Assembly: GCF_900090105.1 (NCBI RefSeq) | Contig: NZ_FMDM01000002.1 | Location: forward strand, 422,995 to 486,994 | Direction: 5' to 3' | DNA: 64,000 nt | Source of the DNA: Micromonospora humi | GTDB taxonomy: Bacteria > Actinomycetota > Actinomycetes > Mycobacteriales > Micromonosporaceae | In this document: one piece after another, positions 39,573 to 48,419 of the stretch | Position numbering within the stretch: the first letter of the stretch is position 1 | Layout: each line of letters starts with the position of its first letter | Notes under the pieces: model-generated | Told to the model about the DNA's origin: nothing | Seen by the model: only the letters and a program-made list of their open reading frames with translations | Databases searched by the model: none | Position numbers and translations under genes: made by a program

Positions 39573-40457
39573 ATGCGACTGGTCTCCCTGCTCCCCTCCG
39601 CCACCGAGATCGTCTACGCCCTGGGTCTCAGCGACGATCTGGTCGGGGTGACGTTCGAGTGCGAGGTGCCGGCCTCCCACCGGGCCGCCGTCACGGTGGT
39701 GGTGGGTGGCCGGGACACCCACGGCATGAGCCCTGGCGAGATCGACGCCTACGTCCGCGACCGGCTCGCCGCCGGGGCGGACCTCTACACGCTGCACGCC
39801 GGCGCGCTGGCCGGGCTGGACCCGGAGCTGATCCTCACCCAGGACCTGTGCCGCGTCTGCGCGCTGCCGTCCGGCCGGGTGGCCGACGCCGTCGACCATC
39901 TCGGCGCGCGGGCCGAGGTGCTGTCGCTCGACCCGTACACCCTCGACGACGTGCTGGGCACGATCCGCGCGGTGGGCGCGGCGGCCCGGGTGCCGGAGCG
40001 CGCCGAGGCGCTGGTGGACGGCCTGTGCGCCCGGCTGGCGGCGATCGGCGCGGCGGTGGCCGGCCGGCCCCGGCGACGGGTCGCCGTCGTCGAGTGGGTG
40101 GATCCACCGTTCGGCGCCGGGCACTGGATCCCGGATCTCGTCGACGTCGCCGGCGGCACGCCGGTGGCCACCCACCCCGGTGCCCGGTCCACGCCGACCA
40201 CCTGGTCGGACCTGCGCGCGGCCGACCCGGAGGTGGTGCTCGTCGCGCCGTGCGGCTTCCGCCTGGACGGCGCCGCCGGCCAGGCCGCCGAGGTGGCCGG
40301 GCACTTCCCCGGCGCGGAGGTCTGGGCGCTGGACGCGGACGCGCTGATCGTGCGCGCCGGCCCACGCCTGGTCGACGGCGTCGAGGCGATCGCCGCGATC
40401 CTGCACCCCGACGCCGTCCCGCCCCTCTCCCCCACCGCCGCCCGCCGCCTGCCCTGA
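39573..40457 (+). CDS. Cobalamin/siderophore-type binding protein lacking an export signal
   Basis: A 294-residue helical-backbone substrate-binding protein of the BtuF family. MRLVSLLPSATEIVYALGL, GVTFECEVPA, LDPELILTQDLCRVCALP and PEVVLVAPCGF are family hallmarks. ATG 39573 leaves no room for a signal peptide, and nothing hydrophobic precedes it, so the protein is predicted cytoplasmic. Such cytosolic BtuF-like proteins occur in many bacteria without a transporter partner; the ligand (cobalamin, haem or metal chelate) is uncertain. Confidence 0.85.
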   Translation: MRLVSLLPSATEIVYALGLSDDLVGVTFECEVPASHRAAVTVVVGGRDTHGMSPGEIDAYVRDRLAAGADLYTLHAGALAGLDPELILTQDLCRVCALPSGRVADAVDHLGARAEVLSLDPYTLDDVLGTIRAVGAAARVPERAEALVDGLCARLAAIGAAVAGRPRRRVAVVEWVDPPFGAGHWIPDLVDVAGGTPVATHPGARSTPTTWSDLRAADPEVVLVAPCGFRLDGAAGQAAEVAGHFPGAEVWALDADALIVRAGPRLVDGVEAIAAILHPDAVPPLSPTAARRLP

Positions 40458-40497
40458 CCGCCGCACCCTCGCCCCGCCCCACTCGCCCCGCCACTCG

Positions 40498-40579
40498 CCC
40501 CGCCGATCTTGGACTTGTGGTCGTTGACAAAAGGCGCATGAAGGGCATCCGAGGCGCCACACGTCCACGATCGACGGGG
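40498..40579. repeat. Imperfect inverted repeat in intergenic DNA
   Basis: The arms 40498-40520 and 40557-40579 match at 20 of 23 positions (core CGATCTTGGACTTGTGG against its complement). The 36-base centre holds TTGACAAAAGG. I recall similar GATCTTG...TTGTGG elements scattered between genes in Micromonospora, so this may be one copy of a REP-like family. Confidence 0.55.
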
Positions 40580-40596
40580 GATATGGCGTGAAGACG

Positions 40597-40632
40597 CGAC
40601 CGCCGTCCCCTCGGGGGCGGGGACGGCGGTCG
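40597..40632. terminator. Terminator after tatC
   Basis: A perfect 14-bp stem (40597-40610 with 40619-40632) and 8-base loop lies 26 bases past the tatC stop. It can also serve the convergent BtuF-like gene. Confidence 0.75.
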
Positions 40633-40658
40633 GGTGGAGCGGGTGCGGTGGGGGTGGG

Positions 40659-41612
40659 TCAGGTCATGTCGTCGTAGCGGCGTTCGATCGGGGCGGGAGC
40701 GGTGATCGGGGCGGGCGCCTCGACCGGGGCGGACGCCTCGATCCGGGCGCCGGTCGGCACCGGCTCGTTCGACAGGTCCAGCGGCGACACCTCGTCGTCG
40801 GCGATGCCGGCGTAGACCTCCCGGTTACGCCCGCGCCGCCGGTCGTTGAGGAACGCCACCCCTACCGCGGCGAAGTAGAGCGCGGAGAGGCAGACCGCCA
40901 ACGCCGTCATGCCGAACGGGTCCGGCGTCGGCGTGACCACCGCGGAGAACGCGAAGAACACGAAGATCGCCACCCGCCACCAGCTCAGCAGCCGCTTGGC
41001 GCTGGCCAGGCCGACGAAGTTGAGCATCAGCACGATCAGCGGGAACTCGAACGCCACCCCGAACAGCAGGATCAGGTTGGTGACGAAGGAGATGTAGCGG
41101 GTCACCTCGAGGTTGGTCGCGATGTCGTCGCCGGAGACGTTGAGCAGAAACTCCAGGCCCTTGGTGGTGACGAAGAACGCCAACACCGCGCCGGCCGCGA
41201 AGAGCGGAGCCGCCAGCGCGGTGAAGATGTACGCATAGCGCCGCTCGTGCCGGTGCAGGCCGGGCGCGATGAACGCCCAGAGCTGGTAGAGCCAGATCGG
41301 CGCGGCGATGATCAGGCCGACCCAGAGACCGATCTTCAGGTTCAGCAGGAAGACGTCGGCGACGCCGAGCTGCACGAACTTGCACTTGCCCGTCAGCGGA
41401 TCGATCGACTGCGGCAGGTCACAGTAGGGCTGCGACAGCAACACCCGCACCGGCTCGGCCAGCCAGATGCCGACGCCGAAGCCGACCAGGATCGCCAGCG
41501 ACGCCCGGAACAGGCGGTTCCGCAGCTCGCGGATGTGCTCGATGAGCGTCATCGAGCCGTCGGACGCGCGCGCGAACGAACTCGGCCCGCGCTTCTTCAA
41601 CCCGAAGGCCAC
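40659..41612 (-). CDS. tatC: Twin-arginine translocase subunit TatC
   Basis: A 317-residue six-helix membrane protein, the receptor for twin-arginine signal peptides. GSMTLIEHIRELRNRLF is the conserved N-terminal amphipathic start and LLFGVAFEFPLIVLML holds the conserved Phe/Glu of helix 4. An added periplasmic loop has CDLPQSIDPLTGKCKF with two Cys, common in actinobacteria. The C-terminal 50 residues form an Ala/Pro-rich tail (EAPAPITAPAPIE). It lies 21 bases after tatA, in the same operon as pafB-pafC. Likely clients include the Tat-signal cellulase at 17199. Confidence 0.95.
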   Translation of the reverse strand: MAFGLKKRGPSSFARASDGSMTLIEHIRELRNRLFRASLAILVGFGVGIWLAEPVRVLLSQPYCDLPQSIDPLTGKCKFVQLGVADVFLLNLKIGLWVGLIIAAPIWLYQLWAFIAPGLHRHERRYAYIFTALAAPLFAAGAVLAFFVTTKGLEFLLNVSGDDIATNLEVTRYISFVTNLILLFGVAFEFPLIVLMLNFVGLASAKRLLSWWRVAIFVFFAFSAVVTPTPDPFGMTALAVCLSALYFAAVGVAFLNDRRRGRNREVYAGIADDEVSPLDLSNEPVPTGARIEASAPVEAPAPITAPAPIERRYDDMT

Positions 41613-41633
41613 GGTGGTGGGGGCCCTTTCGGA

Positions 41634-41981
41634 TCAGTTCTCGCGGACGCGGTGCACCGGGTCGACCGGCGGGGCGACCGGCTGCTGCGGCTGCGGGGCG
41701 TACTGCTGCTGCTGCTGGGGCTGCGCGAACTGCTGCTGCGGCTGCGCGTACTGCGGGTGACCCTGGACCGGCTGCTGCGGCGGGAGCGGCTGGTAGCCGG
41801 CCTGCGCGTCGGCCTTCTCGGCCAGGTCACGGTCGTCGTCCTGCAGGCTCTTGGTCTCGGCCTTGATGATCCGCAGCGAGCGGCCCAGCGAGCGGGCCGC
41901 GTCGGGGAGCCGCTTCGCGCCGAAGAGCAGGATCAGCACGACCACGAGTACGGCGATGTGCCACGGCTTGAGGGCACCCAT
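41634..41981 (-). CDS. tatA: Twin-arginine translocase subunit TatA
   Basis: A 115-residue pore-forming subunit. ATG 41981 follows GGAG. Residues 6-22 ([20 protein letters not shown]) are the short membrane helix with the FG hinge, then an amphipathic helix ([19 protein letters not shown]). The C-terminal 45 residues are Gln/Pro-rich with runs of five Gln, encoded by CAG repeats near 41701-41720. It is co-transcribed with tatC. Confidence 0.95.
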   Translation of the reverse strand: MGALKPWHIAVLVVVLILLFGAKRLPDAARSLGRSLRIIKAETKSLQDDDRDLAEKADAQAGYQPLPPQQPVQGHPQYAQPQQQFAQPQQQQQYAPQPQQPVAPPVDPVHRVREN

Positions 41982-42165
41982 GGGAAGCTCCAGTCGCTCT
42001 GTGTCGGTGTGTGGTGGGTCGCCGCCCATCGTACGTGCGTCGCAGCGGCTTGCCACCCCCGCCGGGTCTGCTGGTGCCGGCCCGGTCGGTGAAGTCTCGA
42101 CCAACCCGAAGTGTCCCGTCAACCACCCGTCGCGGAGCATTCGGGCGGAAAATGACCCGCGTCGA

Positions 42166-42414
42166 TCACTCTCCGCGCTTGGCCTTGATCAACGTGACGC
42201 GCTGCTGCGCGACGGCCGCCCGCTCCTGCAGCGCCTCGGCCCGCGCCTGCAGGTCCTCGGCGGCCGAGCGCAGCGACTCGGCCTCGGCCGCCCGGCGCTG
42301 CAGCGCCATCGCCGACCGGCGCAACCGGGGCAGCCGCGCCACCACCGGACGGACCGCCAGGGCCAGCATGACCAGCGCGAACAGCACGACCCCGAGCACG
42401 ATCCAGATCACCAC
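42166..42414 (-). CDS. Small membrane protein with coiled-coil tail
   Basis: An 82-residue protein starting at GTG 42414, 11 bases after the pafC stop. One N-terminal membrane helix ([20 protein letters not shown]) is followed by an Ala/Arg/Glu-rich heptad region (residues 35-80, [20 protein letters not shown]) predicted to form a coiled coil. Its position between pafC and tatA is one I have seen conserved in actinobacteria; the function is unknown. Confidence 0.75.
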   Translation of the reverse strand: MVIWIVLGVVLFALVMLALAVRPVVARLPRLRRSAMALQRRAAEAESLRSAAEDLQARAEALQERAAVAQQRVTLIKAKRGE

Positions 42415-42424
42415 GGCGGTCAGC

Positions 42425-43432
42425 CTATCGGGTGACGCCGGTCGCCGCCGGATCGGCGGTGCCGGTCGGGACCGCGTACGCGTCGAGCGCGGCGACCGCC
42501 TGGGCGCGGACCTGCTCGGCCAGCTCGGCCGGGGCCACCACGGTCGCCTCCGGGCCCAGCCCCAGCACGAACCGGCGGGCCCAGCCCAGGTCGGTGACCC
42601 GCAGCGACACCAGCCACTGCTCGCCGTCGGCCTCGACCCGCTCGCACGGATAGTATTCGGTGATCCACCGCTCACCCCGACCGATCCGCAGCGTGATCAA
42701 CGGCAGGTCGGCCGAGGGCCGGAACACGCCGTCGCTCAGGTCGTGCGGGCGGGCCTGCGGCGGCACCACGGCCCGCTCCGGCAGTTCGGTGACCGCGTCG
42801 ATCCGGTCGGCGCGGAACAGCCGGACCGCCTCGGCGCGGCGGCACCACGCCTCCACGTACGCCCGGCCGCCGACCATCAGCATCCGCAGCGGGTCGATGG
42901 TGCGTTCGGTGGTCTCGTCGCGGGCCGGCGTGTAGTAGGTGATCCGCAGCGCCCGGCCCCGCTCGACCGCGGCCCGCAGCTCACGCACCCGCGCGTTGTC
43001 GCCGGGCAGCCGCACCTCGACCGGCGCGCCGGCCAGGTCGCCGGCCGCGCTCTCGATCTTCGCGAGGGCCCGCTCGACCGCCTCCCGGTTGGCCACCCCG
43101 GGCGTCTCGGCGAGCATCCGCAGCGCCACCACCAGGGCCAGCGCCTCGTCCGGGGTGAGCCGCAACGGCCGGTCGATGCCGGCGTCGTAGGTGATGGTCA
43201 CCCGATCGCCGTCGAACGCCATGTCGATCAGGTCACCCGGGCCGTAGCCGGGCAGCCCGCACACCCAGAGCAGCTCCAGATCCTCCCGGAGCTGCTTCTC
43301 GGTCACCCCGAGGTCGTGCGCCGCCTCGGCGATCTCTATGCCGGGACGGGCCAGCAGGTAGGGCACCAGGTTGAGCAGCCGGGCCAGCCGGTCGGCCGAG
43401 GTGCGGCCGGCGCGGGCCGCCGGCCGGGTCAC
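42425..43432 (-). CDS. pafC: WYL-domain transcription activator PafC
   Basis: A 335-residue regulator: N-terminal winged helix (about 12-75, RLARLLNLVPYLLARPGIEI), a central WYL domain (about 150-235, ITYYTPARDETTERTIDPLR and YVEAWCRRAEAVRLFRADRI) and a C-terminal WCX domain. PafB and PafC act together as the DNA-damage-responsive activator in mycobacteria. GTG overlaps the pafB stop (GTGA), so the pair is translationally coupled. Confidence 0.93.
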   Translation of the reverse strand: MTRPAARAGRTSADRLARLLNLVPYLLARPGIEIAEAAHDLGVTEKQLREDLELLWVCGLPGYGPGDLIDMAFDGDRVTITYDAGIDRPLRLTPDEALALVVALRMLAETPGVANREAVERALAKIESAAGDLAGAPVEVRLPGDNARVRELRAAVERGRALRITYYTPARDETTERTIDPLRMLMVGGRAYVEAWCRRAEAVRLFRADRIDAVTELPERAVVPPQARPHDLSDGVFRPSADLPLITLRIGRGERWITEYYPCERVEADGEQWLVSLRVTDLGWARRFVLGLGPEATVVAPAELAEQVRAQAVAALDAYAVPTGTADPAATGVTR

Positions 43433-44427
43433 CGGGCACCCCCGGCGACCGCCAGCTCGTCGTGCCGGGCGGCGACCTCCTTCAACCGCTGGATGACCGC
43501 CTCGCGCACCTCCGGCGGCTCCAGCACCCGCACGTCCGGGCCGTAGCCGACGATCTGCCCGGCCAGGAAGTCGGCGTCGGCGTACGGCAGCACCAGCCGG
43601 TCACCGTCCGGGCCGGCGTGGTTCTCCACGGCCCAGCGACGAAGCCCCGCGGCGCGCCCCGGCGTCACCAGCACGGTCGCCCGGCCGGTGCGTTCCACCG
43701 GCCCCGACCAGCGGGCCACGTGGCTGATCAGGTCCACCCCGGCGGGCGGCTCGTAGGCCCCCGGCTCACCGGTCGACCGGACCGCGCCCACCACCCGGGA
43801 GAGCCGGAAGCAGCGGGTCGCCGCCCGGTCCAGGTCGTGACCCACGACATACCACCGGCCGCGCCAGCAGACCACTCCCCACGGCTGCACCCGGCGGCGC
43901 GTCGGCGCGTCCCGGTCCGGCACCCGGTAGTCGAAGCTGACCTCCCGCCGGTCCCGCGCGGCGGCGGTCAGCGGCGCGAACGCCGGGTCGACCGTCACCA
44001 TCGGCTCCAGGCCCAGGGTGGCCTGCGGGTCCACGTCGATGCCGGCGGCGCGCAGCTTCGCCAGCCCGGACGACGCGGCGGCGGCCAGACCGGCGTGCTG
44101 CCACAGCCGTGCCGCGATGCCCACCGCGGCGGCCTCGTCCGGCTCCAGCGGAATGTCGGGCAGCGCGTATTCCCGGTGGGCGATCCGGTAGCCCGGCTCG
44201 GCGTCGAAGACGCTCGCCGTCCCGGTCTCCAGCGGCACGCCCAGCTCCCGCAGCTCGGCCTTGTCGCGCTCGAACTTGCGCTGGAACGCCTCGTGGTCCT
44301 TGGCGTCGTCCGGGTCGTGCTCGTAGCCGGGCACGGTCGCGGCGATCTGGGCGGCGGTCAGGAAACGCCGCGTGGACAGCAGGCAGATCACCAGGTTGAC
44401 CAGGCGTTCGGTACGGGTCCGGGACAC
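43429..44427 (-). CDS. pafB: WYL-domain transcription activator PafB
   Basis: A 332-residue partner of PafC with the same winged helix-WYL-WCX order: SRTRTERLVNLVICLLSTRR, FQRKFERDKAELRELGVPLE, and VSFDYRVPDRDAPTRRRVQP with WYVVGHDLDRAATRCFRLSR as WYL. The start is GTG 44427; the open frame extends to 44508 without conserved sequence. No clear ribosome site is present and TAGCGT lies just upstream, so a leaderless transcript is possible. First gene of the run pafB-pafC-small membrane gene-tatA-tatC. Confidence 0.93.
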   Translation of the reverse strand: MSRTRTERLVNLVICLLSTRRFLTAAQIAATVPGYEHDPDDAKDHEAFQRKFERDKAELRELGVPLETGTASVFDAEPGYRIAHREYALPDIPLEPDEAAAVGIAARLWQHAGLAAAASSGLAKLRAAGIDVDPQATLGLEPMVTVDPAFAPLTAAARDRREVSFDYRVPDRDAPTRRRVQPWGVVCWRGRWYVVGHDLDRAATRCFRLSRVVGAVRSTGEPGAYEPPAGVDLISHVARWSGPVERTGRATVLVTPGRAAGLRRWAVENHAGPDGDRLVLPYADADFLAGQIVGYGPDVRVLEPPEVREAVIQRLKEVAARHDELAVAGGAR

Positions 44428-44532
44428 GTACCGAACGCTAGCAGCCCGCGCGTCCGACGCGGGCACCCGCGCGGGCGCGGCGCGGGTCCGGCTGGCCGGG
44501 CGACCCACCGGCGCCGGTCATAGGGTGGGCGC

Positions 44533-45522
44533 ATGGCGGAAGCGGAAGTCAAGACCGAGAGCGTCGGCACCGTGGTGGTGGCCGGCGCGGCGAACCTCGC
44601 CATCGCGATCGCCAAGCTGGTCGCGGGCCTGCTCTCCGGCTCCGCGGCGATGCTCTCCGAGGCCGCCCACTCGGTCGCCGACACCACCACCGAACTGCTG
44701 CTCTACCTCGCGCTGCGCCGCGGCGCACGGCCCGCCGACCCCCGACACCCCTTCGGGTACGGCAAGGAGAGCTACGTCTGGGCGTTCCTCGCCGCGCTGT
44801 TCACGTTCGTGGCCGGCGCCGGCTTCGCCATCACCCACGGCGTCACCACGATCCTGGTGCACGAGCACACCGGCAGCTACCTGGTCGCGTACGTCGTGCT
44901 GGCGATCTCGTTCGCCATCGAGTCGGTGTCGCTGGCCCGGGCCGTGCGGCAGGTGCGCGGCGAGTCGCGGCGCTGGCGCACCACCCCCCGCCGCTACCTG
45001 CGGCTCACCGCCGACACCACGGTCAAGGCGGTCTTCCTGGAGGACAGCGCCGCGCTGATCGGCCTGCTGATCGCCGCCGCCGGGCTCACCCTGTCCCACC
45101 TCACCGGCGACGAGCTCTACGACGGGGTCGCCTCGATCCTCATCGGCGTGCTGCTGCTGGTGGTCGCCGCCGTCCTGGCCCGCAGCAACATCTCGCTGCT
45201 GGTCGGCCGCGCCGTCTCCGAACGGACCCACCGGCAGATCGAGCAGGAGCTGGCGCAGGTGCCGACCGTCGACCGGATCGACACGCTGATGACCATGGTC
45301 CTGGGCCCGGAGGACATCCTGGTCGCCGCCAAGGTCGACTTTCGGGACGACGCCACCGGCGCCGAGATCGAGGCCGCCTCCGACGAGGCCGAACGGCGGC
45401 TCACCGGGCGGTTCCCGGAGATCGCGTACGTCTTCCTCGACCCGACCCGGCCGCGCGGCACCGGCCGCCGCGCGCGCACCACCCAGGACGAGCCGGGCCG
45501 GTCGGTCGACCAGGAGGCCTGA
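44533..45522 (+). CDS. Cation diffusion facilitator metal exporter
   Basis: A 329-residue CDF protein with six membrane helices (1-215) and a cytoplasmic ferredoxin-like C-terminal domain. The transport-site residues are in SEAAHSVADTTTE (His-x3-Asp, helix 2) and EDSAALIG (Asp, helix 5), typical of Zn/Co/Fe/Mn-type CDFs. The metal is not determined. Divergent from pafB. Confidence 0.92.
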   Translation: MAEAEVKTESVGTVVVAGAANLAIAIAKLVAGLLSGSAAMLSEAAHSVADTTTELLLYLALRRGARPADPRHPFGYGKESYVWAFLAALFTFVAGAGFAITHGVTTILVHEHTGSYLVAYVVLAISFAIESVSLARAVRQVRGESRRWRTTPRRYLRLTADTTVKAVFLEDSAALIGLLIAAAGLTLSHLTGDELYDGVASILIGVLLLVVAAVLARSNISLLVGRAVSERTHRQIEQELAQVPTVDRIDTLMTMVLGPEDILVAAKVDFRDDATGAEIEAASDEAERRLTGRFPEIAYVFLDPTRPRGTGRRARTTQDEPGRSVDQEA

Positions 45523-45565
45523 CCCGGCCGCCGGCCGCCGGGCAACCGGCCGATAGCGTGCCCGC

Positions 45566-46651
45566 ATGGTGCGATGGCGGTCCGGGACGGTCACGACGGT
45601 ACGGCGGCGGTGGGCCGGCGCCGTCGAACTCGACGTCGAGCTGCCCGACGGCGCCCGGATGCGGGCCCTGGCCTACCCCGCGCTGGTCGGCGACCCCGAA
45701 CCCGGCGACCGCGTGCTGCTCAACGCCGGCGCCCTGCTGATGGGCCTCGGCACCGGCGGGTACGCGCTCGTCGTCGCGCTGCCCGACCGGCTCCCCGCCG
45801 ACCCGCCGCAGGCAGTCGACAACCGCGACGCCGGTCACCTGGTCAAGGCCCGCTACACCCCGCTGCAACCGATCCTGCTCGGCGTCGACGAGGAGGCCTC
45901 CCCGCACCACGCGCGGCTGGCCACCGCCGAGTCGATCGACGGGATGCCGGTGGTCACCGCCGACCTGCACTCCGCCCTGCCGGCGGTCCTGGCCGGCGTG
46001 CACGCCGACGCCCCCCGGGCCCGGGTCGCCTACCTGCTCACCGACGGCGGGGCGCTGCCCGCCTGGTTCTCCCGCACCCTGGCCGGGCTCGCCGGCCACC
46101 TCGCCGGCACGGTCACCGTCGGACAGGCGTTCGGCGGCGACCTGGAGGCGACCACCCTGCACAGCGGCCTGCTCGCCGCCCGGCACGTGCTCGACGCCGA
46201 CCTGGCGATCGTCGCCCAGGGCCCGGGCAACCTCGGCACCGGCACCCGCTGGGGCTTCTCCGGGGTGGCCGTCGGCGAGGCCGTCAACGCCGTCGCCACG
46301 CTCGGCGGCCGCCCGGTCGGCTCGCTGCGCGTCTCCGACGCCGACCCCCGGCCCCGGCACCGCGGCGTCTCCCACCACAGCCTCACCGCGTACGGCCGGG
46401 TCGCACTGGCCCCCGCGGAGCTGGTCGTGCCGGACGGCCTCGACCCGGACCTCACTGCGGCCGTCACGGCGGCGCTGGCGCCCCTGGCCGACCGGCACCG
46501 GATCGTCACCGTGCCCACCGACGGCCTCGACGCGGCGCTGCGGGCCAGCCCGGTCGGACTGTCGACGATGGGTCGCGGCCTGGACGCCGACCACGCCTAC
46601 TTCCTGACCGCCGCCGCCGCCGGTCGGTACGCCGCCGGCCTGCTCGACTGA
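45566..46651 (+). CDS. DUF3866-family protein
   Basis: A 361-residue protein of a family I know almost only from actinobacteria, where it sits beside pafA. Visible features: a beta-rich N-terminus (VRWRSGTVTTVRRRW, GDRVLLNAGALLMGLGTGGY), a middle VKARYTPLQPILLGVDEEAS, and a Rossmann-like second half (VAYLLTDGGALPAWFSRTLA, GQAFGGDLEATTLHSGLLAA, VAQGPGNLGTGTRWGFSGVA). No enzyme activity is known. It follows the CDF gene by 43 bases and is convergent with a small membrane gene. Confidence 0.85.
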   Translation: MVRWRSGTVTTVRRRWAGAVELDVELPDGARMRALAYPALVGDPEPGDRVLLNAGALLMGLGTGGYALVVALPDRLPADPPQAVDNRDAGHLVKARYTPLQPILLGVDEEASPHHARLATAESIDGMPVVTADLHSALPAVLAGVHADAPRARVAYLLTDGGALPAWFSRTLAGLAGHLAGTVTVGQAFGGDLEATTLHSGLLAARHVLDADLAIVAQGPGNLGTGTRWGFSGVAVGEAVNAVATLGGRPVGSLRVSDADPRPRHRGVSHHSLTAYGRVALAPAELVVPDGLDPDLTAAVTAALAPLADRHRIVTVPTDGLDAALRASPVGLSTMGRGLDADHAYFLTAAAAGRYAAGLLD

Positions 46652-46673
46652 CCGGCACGCGCCGGGCGCCGGC

Positions 46674-46898
46674 TCAGCCGAACCAGAGGATCAGCCCGAC
46701 CCAGGCCACCACGATCAGCACCAGCGCGGCCGCCAGCGCCCAGGTGGGCACCTTGTGGTCGCCGCGACGGTTGCGCTCGAGCTCGGCGCGGATCTTCTCC
46801 CGCCGCCGGTCGATCCAGTTGAGCTTCTCGGTGCCGCCGTCCCGCTCGCGGCCGGAGGTCTGGCCGCGCTCGCGGCCCTGCGGTTCGGAAGTGTCCAT
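46674..46898 (-). CDS. Small C-tail-anchored membrane protein
   Basis: A 74-residue protein: a hydrophilic, charged N-terminal 50 residues (LNWIDRRREKIRAELERNRR) and one C-terminal membrane helix (TWALAAALVLIVVAWVGLIL). No family is recognised. A strong hairpin separates it from pafA, so it probably has its own promoter. It is convergent with the DUF3866 gene. Confidence 0.7.
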   Translation of the reverse strand: MDTSEPQGRERGQTSGRERDGGTEKLNWIDRRREKIRAELERNRRGDHKVPTWALAAALVLIVVAWVGLILWFG

Positions 46899-46921
46899 GG
46901 CGACGCCAGCGTACCGGTGCC

Positions 46922-46952
46922 CGGGCGGCCGGTGCCGGGCACCGGCCGCCCG
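46922..46952 (-). terminator. Terminator after pafA
   Basis: A perfect 14-bp stem (46922-46935 with 46939-46952) and 3-base loop CGG begins 6 bases past the pafA stop. Confidence 0.75.
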
Positions 46953-46958
46953 CCGGCG

Positions 46959-48317
46959 TCACATGCTCGCGATCAGCCGTTCCACCCGCTCGTCGTAGGC
47001 CCGGAACGGGTCCTTGCAGAGCACCGTGCGCTGCGCCTGGTCGTTCAGCTTCAGGTGCACCCAGTCGACGGTGAAGTCACGCCGCTTCTCCTGCGCGTGC
47101 CGGATGAACTCGCCGCGCAGCCGCGCCCGGGTGGTCTGCGGCGGTGTCTCCTTCGCCTCGAAGATCTCCGGGTCGTTCGCCACCCGGTCCACCTCGCCGC
47201 GGCGCTCCAGCAGCCCGTACAGGCCCCGGCCGCGCCGCAGGTCGTGATAGGCCAGATCCATCTGCGCCACCCGCGGGTGCGACAACGGCAGGTCGTGCTT
47301 GCGCTGGTAACGCTCGATCAGCTTCAGCTTGCTGACCCAGTCGATCTCCCGCGCGACCGGGTCCAGGTCGCCGGTCTCCACCGCGCGCAGCACCCGCGCC
47401 CACAGGTCCACCACCCGCTTGGCGGTCTGGTCACCGCCGCGGCGCTCCACGAACTCCGTCGCTTTGGCCAGGTATTCCTGCTGGATCTCCAGCGCCGAGA
47501 CCTCCTTGCCGGAGGCCAGGCGGACCTTGCGCCGGCCGGTGATGTCGTGCGACACCTCGCGGATCGCCCGGATCGGGTTCTCCAGCGTCAGGTCCCGCAT
47601 GACCACGCCGGCCTCGATCATCCGCAGCACGATGTCGGCCGTGCCGACCTTCAGCAGCGTGGTGACCTCGTTCATGTTCGAGTCGCCGACGATCACGTGC
47701 AGCCGGCGGTAGCGCTCCGCGTCGGCGTGCGGCTCGTCGCGGGTGTTGATGATCGGTCGGCTGCGGGTGGTCGCCGAGGAGACGCCCTCCCAGATGTGCT
47801 CCGCCCGCTGCGACAGGCAGTAGACCGCGCCACGCGGGGTCTGCAACACCTTGCCGGCGCCGCAGATCAACTGCCGGGTGACCAGGAACGGGATCAGCAC
47901 GTCGGCCAGCCGGCCGAACTCGCCGTGCCGGGACACCAGGTAGTTCTCGTGGCAGCCGTACGAGTTGCCGGCCGAGTCGGTGTTGTTCTTGAACAGGTAG
48001 ATCTCGCCCGCGATGCCCTCGTCGTGCAGCCGCTTCTCCGCGTCGACGAGCAGGCCCTCCAGGATCCGCTCACCGGCCCGGTCGTGAGCCACCAGGTCGG
48101 TCACCGAGTCGCACTCGGGTGTCGCGTACTCCGGGTGCGAGCCGACGTCCAGGTAGAGGCGGGCGCCGTTGCGGAGGAACACGTTGCTCGACCGGCCCCA
48201 CGACACCACCCGCCGGAACAGGTACCGCGCGACCTCGTCGGGGGACAGCCGGCGCTGCCCGCGATAGGTGCAGGTGACGCCGTACTCGGTCTCGATGCCG
48301 AAGATTCGCCGTTCCAT
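46959..48317 (-). CDS. pafA: Pup-protein ligase PafA
   Basis: A 452-residue ligase that attaches the C-terminal Glu of Pup to substrate lysines using ATP. The glutamine-synthetase-like core has [11 protein letters not shown] (Glu9/Glu11 for Mg), [20 protein letters not shown] with the catalytic Asp57, [18 protein letters not shown], and [14 protein letters not shown]. It lacks the Dop loop, which separates it from the paralogue at 53110. The C-terminal domain ends [20 protein letters not shown]. It stands apart from prcA by an aldo/keto reductase and LysR gene pair. The usual actinobacterial partner PafBC operon lies 2.5 kb away. Confidence 0.97.
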   Translation of the reverse strand: MERRIFGIETEYGVTCTYRGQRRLSPDEVARYLFRRVVSWGRSSNVFLRNGARLYLDVGSHPEYATPECDSVTDLVAHDRAGERILEGLLVDAEKRLHDEGIAGEIYLFKNNTDSAGNSYGCHENYLVSRHGEFGRLADVLIPFLVTRQLICGAGKVLQTPRGAVYCLSQRAEHIWEGVSSATTRSRPIINTRDEPHADAERYRRLHVIVGDSNMNEVTTLLKVGTADIVLRMIEAGVVMRDLTLENPIRAIREVSHDITGRRKVRLASGKEVSALEIQQEYLAKATEFVERRGGDQTAKRVVDLWARVLRAVETGDLDPVAREIDWVSKLKLIERYQRKHDLPLSHPRVAQMDLAYHDLRRGRGLYGLLERRGEVDRVANDPEIFEAKETPPQTTRARLRGEFIRHAQEKRRDFTVDWVHLKLNDQAQRTVLCKDPFRAYDERVERLIASM

Positions 48318-48419
48318 GATGAGACATTAGCCGCCCGAGGCACCAGATGGGCAGCGCTCGACCCGGTGGTCTCGCGACGCCGCCTCCGGGCCGCCGTCGC
48401 CCACCGCCCGCGTCCGGGG

